The notes under the pieces were generated by a model. The model was given only the letters and a program-made list of their open reading frames with translations, searched no databases and was not told the DNA's origin. The translations under genes and the position numbers were made by a program. A stretch of DNA of 8,955 bases, from positions 1-8,955 of the forward strand of contig JAKSBM010000247.1 of NCBI GenBank assembly GCA_022361135.1, written 5' to 3'. Below, in pieces: positions 4,905 to 8,955 of the stretch. The stretch's first letter is position 1; every line of letters starts with the position of its first letter. The DNA is from Desulfobacterales bacterium (GTDB lineage Bacteria > Desulfobacterota > Desulfobacteria > Desulfobacterales > Desulfobacteraceae).

Positions 4905-6980
4905 ATGAAACTAAAAGGATTGTTGTTTGGTGCGGCACTTTTGGCCGTATTCAGTATCACCCTGGGGGATATCCATGCCGCGGAAGGGGATCCCAAGGAG
5001 AACACGGCACAATTGGATGAAATGGTTATCACGGCCACACAAACCAAACATAAAATCAAAGAAAGCCCCTCCAACATTGCCCTGATCACGGCAAAGGACA
5101 TCAAAGCCATGGATGCACGAAATATGGCGGATGTCATCCAGAAAATCCCAGGTGTATTCTACACCAACGCCTCCGGGCTTGAACCCAAGCTCTCCCTGCG
5201 GGGAACCCAGATCGGCATGAGCCCCGGTGCCCTGGTTCTGGTCAATGGTATTCCCATGGGCATGGGAAAATTCGGATACACGGATTATGAATCCATTCCC
5301 GTTGAAACCATTGACCGCATTGAAGTGGTGAAGGGTCCCCTTTCGTCCCTCTATGGAGGAAATTCAGCCCGGGGCGTCATCAACATCATTACCAAGCAGA
5401 GTACAGAATCCTTTGGATCCGAAATCAATCTCACCCGGGGAAGCCTGTCCGATACCCGGGCCTCGGCATTGGTCCACGGCAATAAAGATCAATTGGAATA
5501 TTCCATCCACGCCAAACGAAAGGAAACAGATGGATACCGGGATGGCACCGGACTGGATAACACCTATGCCAGTGCGGATATCGGTTATTTCCTTTCCCCG
5601 GGAACCCGCCTCGGAGCCTACCTGAATCTAACCGACAAAGAACGTATTTTAGCCAAAAAACTCACCCAGGCCGAACGGGACGAAGATCCTCAACAGGCGA
5701 AGGATCTCAGTCTCACCGAGAACCTCGATCTGATTTCAGGGCTTAAGCTGGATATCCAGACCCCAACCTGGGACAGTGCCGGGACCCTTTACTATAAGTA
5801 CCGGGACAAAACCTTTAATAATTATCTCAATGCCACATCCACCCCCTACGAAGAAACCCTGGCGGAAAACACCATTGGGCTGCGTCAAATCCTAACCCTG
5901 AAAACGCCCATTGGATCAAAATCAAACCAATTTTCACTGGGACTGGATTACGATCAATCCGACATGGACATCAACACCCTCAAAGGGGTTAAAAACCAAC
6001 CCGACACACCCTATACCACGCCGGACCCTAAAAAATCGGGCAGCTTCGGCAGTAAAAAGTTAGGATTTTTTCTCCAGGACGAACTGGGCCTGACCCAATC
6101 CCTGACCCTGACCACCGGCCTAAGGTACGATTATTTTGAATTTGACAATCAAGCAGACCATGACTTTTCCCAGGGAGGAACCCTTCCCTATGATACACGC
6201 CCCCAATACGATCAATTAAATCCCCGACTGGCATTGAACTGGCAAGCAACCTCTGCCATGTCAATTTTCGGCAGCGCCAGTCGTTCCTACAGAGCGCCGT
6301 CCATCTACGATTATTATGCCAGTGGCAGTTATGCTGCAAAAAACAACTACACCCTGAAACCGGAAACATATACCCAATACGAAACCGGGATACGGTATCA
6401 GTTCAACCAGGCCCTCAATGCCGACCTGACCCTATACCACCTCATCATTGATGACATGCTGGATTCCGCGTACAACCAGGCCGGCGAATACCAGGGAAAG
6501 CAGAACATCAACCAGGCCACATTCCAGGGTTTGGAACTCTCCCTTTCCGGACGGCCATTTCCCCGGGTGACCTATACCGTTGCATATACGTTTACCGATG
6601 CTGAATATTCCGATTATTTCCTCAGCAAGTCCGGGGAGAATATCCAGGGCAACGATGTAACAAAAATCCCAAGGCACAGATTGAACATTGACCTCTCCAT
6701 GGACGTTTTAAAAATAGATGCCGGAAAACTGACATGGAATCTGAACTTCATGGCCCAGGACCGTTATGCCATGGACAATGTAAATGATAATTATTACGGA
6801 GGTTATGGTCTTTTAAACAGCCTTCTGAGATGGGATGCAGGGTCGTACGACCTCTTTTTCTCCATCCAGAATATTCTGGATAAAGATTACGACGGATATG
6901 CGTCTGCCAGTTCCGGCAAAAGATACTACTACCCCGCCGCGGGTCGTACCCTGACCGCCGGCATTGCCCTTAAATTCTAA
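4905..6980 (+). CDS. btuB: TonB-dependent outer-membrane receptor, BtuB-like cobalamin receptor
   Basis: This 691-residue protein should import vitamin B12 or another corrinoid across the outer membrane using energy from TonB-ExbBD. Residues 1-25 form a signal peptide ending GDIHA. A TonB box-like DEMVITAT lies at 38-45. The plug domain (about 50-165) shows LSLRGTQIG, LVLVNGIPMG and IPVETIDRIEVVKGPLSSLYGGNSARGVINIITK-type motifs typical of this superfamily (the last is near residues 131-164). The remainder is a 22-strand-type barrel with alternating aromatic strands. It ends in TAGIALKF, with the C-terminal Phe used for outer-membrane assembly. It is longer than E. coli BtuB (about 614 residues), so extracellular loops are expanded. 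The start is fixed by an AAGGAG site. The cobalamin riboswitch upstream is the main reason for the BtuB call; sequence alone would only say TonB receptor. No btuCDF or cobalamin biosynthesis gene is in the window. Confidence 0.92.
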   Translation: MKLKGLLFGAALLAVFSITLGDIHAAEGDPKENTAQLDEMVITATQTKHKIKESPSNIALITAKDIKAMDARNMADVIQKIPGVFYTNASGLEPKLSLRGTQIGMSPGALVLVNGIPMGMGKFGYTDYESIPVETIDRIEVVKGPLSSLYGGNSARGVINIITKQSTESFGSEINLTRGSLSDTRASALVHGNKDQLEYSIHAKRKETDGYRDGTGLDNTYASADIGYFLSPGTRLGAYLNLTDKERILAKKLTQAERDEDPQQAKDLSLTENLDLISGLKLDIQTPTWDSAGTLYYKYRDKTFNNYLNATSTPYEETLAENTIGLRQILTLKTPIGSKSNQFSLGLDYDQSDMDINTLKGVKNQPDTPYTTPDPKKSGSFGSKKLGFFLQDELGLTQSLTLTTGLRYDYFEFDNQADHDFSQGGTLPYDTRPQYDQLNPRLALNWQATSAMSIFGSASRSYRAPSIYDYYASGSYAAKNNYTLKPETYTQYETGIRYQFNQALNADLTLYHLIIDDMLDSAYNQAGEYQGKQNINQATFQGLELSLSGRPFPRVTYTVAYTFTDAEYSDYFLSKSGENIQGNDVTKIPRHRLNIDLSMDVLKIDAGKLTWNLNFMAQDRYAMDNVNDNYYGGYGLLNSLLRWDAGSYDLFFSIQNILDKDYDGYASASSGKRYYYPAAGRTLTAGIALKF

Positions 6981-6997
6981 CGCCCCGCCAGATACCA

Positions 6998-7033
6998 ACG
7001 CCCATGGGAAATTCCCATGGGTGTTTCTTCATT
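6998..7033 (+). terminator. Near-perfect palindrome, probable terminator of the receptor gene
   Basis: ACGCCCATGGGAA (6998-7010) and TTCCCATGGGTGT (7012-7024) are complementary over 13 positions with a single G-U, separated by one base; a real loop would open the innermost pairs. It begins 17 nt after the receptor stop. The downstream T-rich run (TTTCTTCATTTT) is interrupted, so termination may be moderate. On the minus strand the following bases are not T-rich, so it is unlikely to end the convergent peptidase transcript equally well. Confidence 0.6.
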
Positions 7034-7086
7034 TTCATTGGGGAACAAACCCCAAAAAATAACCGCCCAATTCCCATGGATTAAAT

Positions 7087-8520
7087 CTATCGCTCTCCCA
7101 AATCCCAGAACAATCCGGTCATCAATTCCAACCCCTGGGACATGATGGCCGCGGAGACATGCTCGTTGGGAGCATGCTGGCAGCAGCCCCCAAAGGAATG
7201 GGGGACCCAGATGGTGGGCATGCCCAAAACATGGGAAAAGGCATCATTGGGCAGGGTGCCGCCCAGGTTGGGGAGAAAGGCAATGGATTGCCCCCCCTGT
7301 TCCCGGCTATCCAGGGTGGTTTCAAAGGAAGCGGTTGCAAATTTCACCCAGGGATTGTCCGGGTCCATGCGGGTGGCCCGTCCGTAATTGTTCTCCACTT
7401 CGGAAAGCTGGACGTCTGCAAATCCCCTCTGGTCCAGGTGTTCCCGAATGGCCGGCAAAAAGGTGGAAGGATCCATGTCTGCGGTGAAACGGATGTGACA
7501 CCGGGCCCAGGCCCTGGGCGGAATGGCGTTAACGGGCTGGGCCGGATTTCCGCATTCAAAGGCCAGAACATCCAGGGTGTTCCAGCCATAGACCTTTTGG
7601 GCCGGGGTCAGACCGGGCTCTCCCCAATTGGGATCCATGGCAGGTCCCCCCTCACCGGTCACCTCAAGGGCATCAATGGCCCGGGCCACCGAGGACGGCA
7701 ATTCCGGAGGACGCAGGGCATCCACCAGAATTTTCCCCTGGGCGTCCACCATGGAGGCAATGGCATGGGAAAGAATAATCCCCGCGTTGGCCAAAAGCCC
7801 GCCCCAATTCCCCGAATGGTGCCCCCCTTCCCGAAGTGCCAGGGAAAGGTCAAAATTAAAAACCGCCCGGCTCCCTCCAAAGATGGTGGGCACATGGGGT
7901 TCCATGCGGGGGCCGTCCGAGGCGATCAGCACGTCGGCGGAAAGGTATTCCCTTTCCTGTTCACAGATTTGATGGAGGCCGGGCGAGCCCGCCTCCTCAC
8001 CCATTTCAATGAGAACCTTGAGGTTGAAGCCCAGTTTCCCCCGCACGGCCAGGACCGATTCCACGGCAGCCAGGTTCAGGCAATGCTGCCCCTTGTTGTC
8101 GGCGGCGCCCCGGCCGTACCAGATTTCCCAATTCCCATGGGAATGGGATTCATCCGTTGCCTGGGCCTGCCCACGCTTAAGGCATAGTGAATCCAACCCC
8201 GGTTTCCATTGGCCTTCCATCTGGGGAACGGTGTCCCCGTGGCCGTAGATAAGAACCGTGGGCCGGGAATGATCCTCCATGCGCTGCCCCATGAGGAAAG
8301 GGGCTGCCGGTTCCACGGGATTTTCCACCACCCGGGTTTCAAATCCCAAATCATTTTCCAGGTAAGGGGCGATGATTTTTTCAAGGTAGGCTGCCAGTTG
8401 GGGCCTGCGGTCCGGGGATCGACTCCCGGTGTCGCAGGCCACCCATTGGGCCAGGCGGTTGAAAAAGCCCTGGGAATCAAAAAATTCCCGGGCATGGGTA
8501 AGGGCGGTATTTCGATCCAT
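7087..8520 (-). CDS. M20 family metallopeptidase (dipeptidase/ArgE/DapE/carboxypeptidase type)
   Basis: This 477-residue cytoplasmic zinc-type peptidase of the M20 family hydrolyses dipeptides or related N-acyl amino acids. The metal-ligand set is complete: HGDTVP (H94, D96), GRGAADNKG (bridging D141), EMGEEAGSPG (catalytic E175 and ligand E176), ASDGP (D202) and the late histidine in APNEHV (H454). A small dimerisation (lid) domain lies between about residues 212 and 390, beginning with the conserved IFGGSRAV segment. The C-terminal part contains GGTLPNDAF and IWVPHSFGGCCQHAPNEH, the form seen in M20 dipeptidase-like proteins. The start is ATG at 8520 with a TGGAG Shine-Dalgarno at 8530-8534 (spacing 9). 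A TTG at 8559 would add 13 residues but falls inside a hairpin and has no site, so it is not chosen. It lies downstream of a peptide ABC transporter ATPase, suggesting use of imported peptides. Confidence 0.93.
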   Translation of the reverse strand: MDRNTALTHAREFFDSQGFFNRLAQWVACDTGSRSPDRRPQLAAYLEKIIAPYLENDLGFETRVVENPVEPAAPFLMGQRMEDHSRPTVLIYGHGDTVPQMEGQWKPGLDSLCLKRGQAQATDESHSHGNWEIWYGRGAADNKGQHCLNLAAVESVLAVRGKLGFNLKVLIEMGEEAGSPGLHQICEQEREYLSADVLIASDGPRMEPHVPTIFGGSRAVFNFDLSLALREGGHHSGNWGGLLANAGIILSHAIASMVDAQGKILVDALRPPELPSSVARAIDALEVTGEGGPAMDPNWGEPGLTPAQKVYGWNTLDVLAFECGNPAQPVNAIPPRAWARCHIRFTADMDPSTFLPAIREHLDQRGFADVQLSEVENNYGRATRMDPDNPWVKFATASFETTLDSREQGGQSIAFLPNLGGTLPNDAFSHVLGMPTIWVPHSFGGCCQHAPNEHVSAAIMSQGLELMTGLFWDLGER

Positions 8521-8533
8521 GGACAAATGCTCC

Positions 8534-8596
8534 AGAAAGAAAAACCGAACCACCGTCAAATGGGTTGAATGGGTGGGGTGGAGACGGTGGCCCGGT
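8534..8596 (-). terminator. Terminator-like hairpin between ABC transporter gene and M20 peptidase gene
   Basis: On the minus strand ACCGGGCCACCGTC (8596-8583) can pair with GACGGTGGTTCGGT (8557-8544) over 14 positions, including an uninterrupted 8-bp core and two G-U pairs. The loop of about 25 nt is long. A TTTTTCTTTC run follows immediately. It could end the ABC transporter transcript. It also lies only about 10 nt upstream of the peptidase ribosome binding site, so it could attenuate or set the level of the peptidase. The pairing is clear; the function is inferred. Confidence 0.55.
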
Positions 8597-8608
8597 TGAT
8601 TGATTAAT

Positions 8609-8614
8609 ATTGTA
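8609..8614 (-). promoter_or_regulatory. Weak candidate -10 element upstream of the M20 gene
   Basis: TACAAT on the minus strand (5 of 6 to TATAAT) lies upstream of the terminator-like hairpin. No convincing -35 is found 16-18 nt above it (TGAAAT at best). If used, the hairpin would become part of the peptidase leader RNA. Low confidence. Confidence 0.2.
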
Positions 8615-8663
8615 GATTGCCTGGGCCATGAATTTCAGCCCGGGAATCAATGAACCATCCGGC

Positions 8664-8955
8664 CTAAAAATGATCCGGAAAATGGCAGGCCACCAATTTT
8701 CCATCCTTCACCCGGGCTTCCGGCGCCTCAACCCGGCATTGATCCTGGCATTTCACACACCGGGGATGGAAGGTGCAACCCGGTGGGGGATCAATGGGAT
8801 TGGGGTATTCGATGCCCAGGTGAAGTTCAGGCAGCCCCAGATCGGGCTCGGGGGTGAGCACCGAAGCCAACAGGGCCTGGGTATAGGGATGGCTGGGGTT
8901 CTGGAACAAATCCGACGCCTTCCCCTCCTCCACAATCCGCCCCAGGTACATAACA
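8664..8955 (-). CDS. Oligopeptide/dipeptide ABC transporter ATP-binding protein, C-terminal end (gene runs off window)
   Basis: Only the last 96 or so residues are visible; the nucleotide-binding core (Walker A/B, signature motif) lies beyond the window. The visible part starts VMYLGRIVEEG, the end of the ABC ATPase domain, followed by NPSHPYTQALL and PPPGCTFHPRC. These define the oligopeptide/dipeptide-type C-terminal extension (OppD/DppD/DppF family). The cysteines of this extension (C59, C65, C68 and C72 counted from the visible methionine) include those that bind a [4Fe-4S] cluster in characterised relatives. The ATG at 8951 is internal, since VMYLGR is conserved within the domain. The gene ends 143 nt before the M20 peptidase start on the same strand. 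Which subunit (D or F) it is cannot be decided from this fragment. Confidence 0.9.
   Translation of the reverse strand, partial: VMYLGRIVEEGKASDLFQNPSHPYTQALLASVLTPEPDLGLPELHLGIEYPNPIDPPPGCTFHPRCVKCQDQCRVEAPEARVKDGKLVACHFPDHF

Noticed and set aside
7159..8187. A 342-codon open frame on the plus strand opposite the M20 peptidase gene.
   Set aside because: It is low-complexity, rich in Gly/Pro/His, without domains, and entirely antisense to a gene whose catalytic residues are all intact. It is a composition-driven shadow.

Overview
This window looks like a stretch of chromosome from a Gram-negative bacterium. It has a TonB-dependent outer-membrane receptor with a Sec signal peptide and a C-terminal phenylalanine. 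The moderately GC-rich codon use, the gene mix and the protein style would fit a deltaproteobacterium (Desulfobacterota, Desulfobacteraceae-like). That placement is an impression only, because no rRNA or other marker gene is present. No tRNA, rRNA, CRISPR array, insertion sequence or phage gene was seen.

Layout: (a) Bases 3-1360, plus strand: the C-terminal three quarters of a chromate transporter (ChrA), followed 20 nt later by a small single-domain rhodanese. (b) Bases 1421-4248, minus strand: four closely packed genes, probably one transcript. In transcription order they are an SBF/YfeH-type bile acid:sodium symporter-like permease, a 159-aa membrane-anchored protein of unknown function, a roughly 280-aa secreted protein of unknown function, and a GNAT acetyltransferase. 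The two unknown proteins beside the permease are the least explained part of the window. (c) Bases 4249-4904: a 656-nt divergent control region. It holds a plausible minus-strand promoter, a Fur-like (GATAAT)2 site, a plausible plus-strand promoter, a complete cobalamin riboswitch closed by a 9-bp P1 helix, and a strong intrinsic terminator as its expression platform. (d) Bases 4905-6980, plus strand: a 691-aa BtuB-like TonB-dependent receptor controlled by that riboswitch. (e) Bases 6998-7024: a near-perfect palindrome between the convergent receptor and peptidase genes. (f) Bases 7087-8520, minus strand: an M20 metallopeptidase with all expected metal ligands, preceded by a terminator-like hairpin just upstream of its ribosome binding site. 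(g) Bases 8664-8955, minus strand: the C-terminal end of an oligopeptide/dipeptide ABC transporter ATPase that runs off the window.

How the genes may work together: the riboswitch and receptor form a classic vitamin B12 uptake control, shut off by transcription termination when cobalamin is plentiful. The ABC ATPase and M20 peptidase suggest import of small peptides followed by hydrolysis. ChrA with a rhodanese suggests chromate (or related oxyanion) export linked to sulfur chemistry. The SBF permease operon is the best candidate for something undescribed, but its substrate and the role of its two unknown partners cannot be read from sequence alone.
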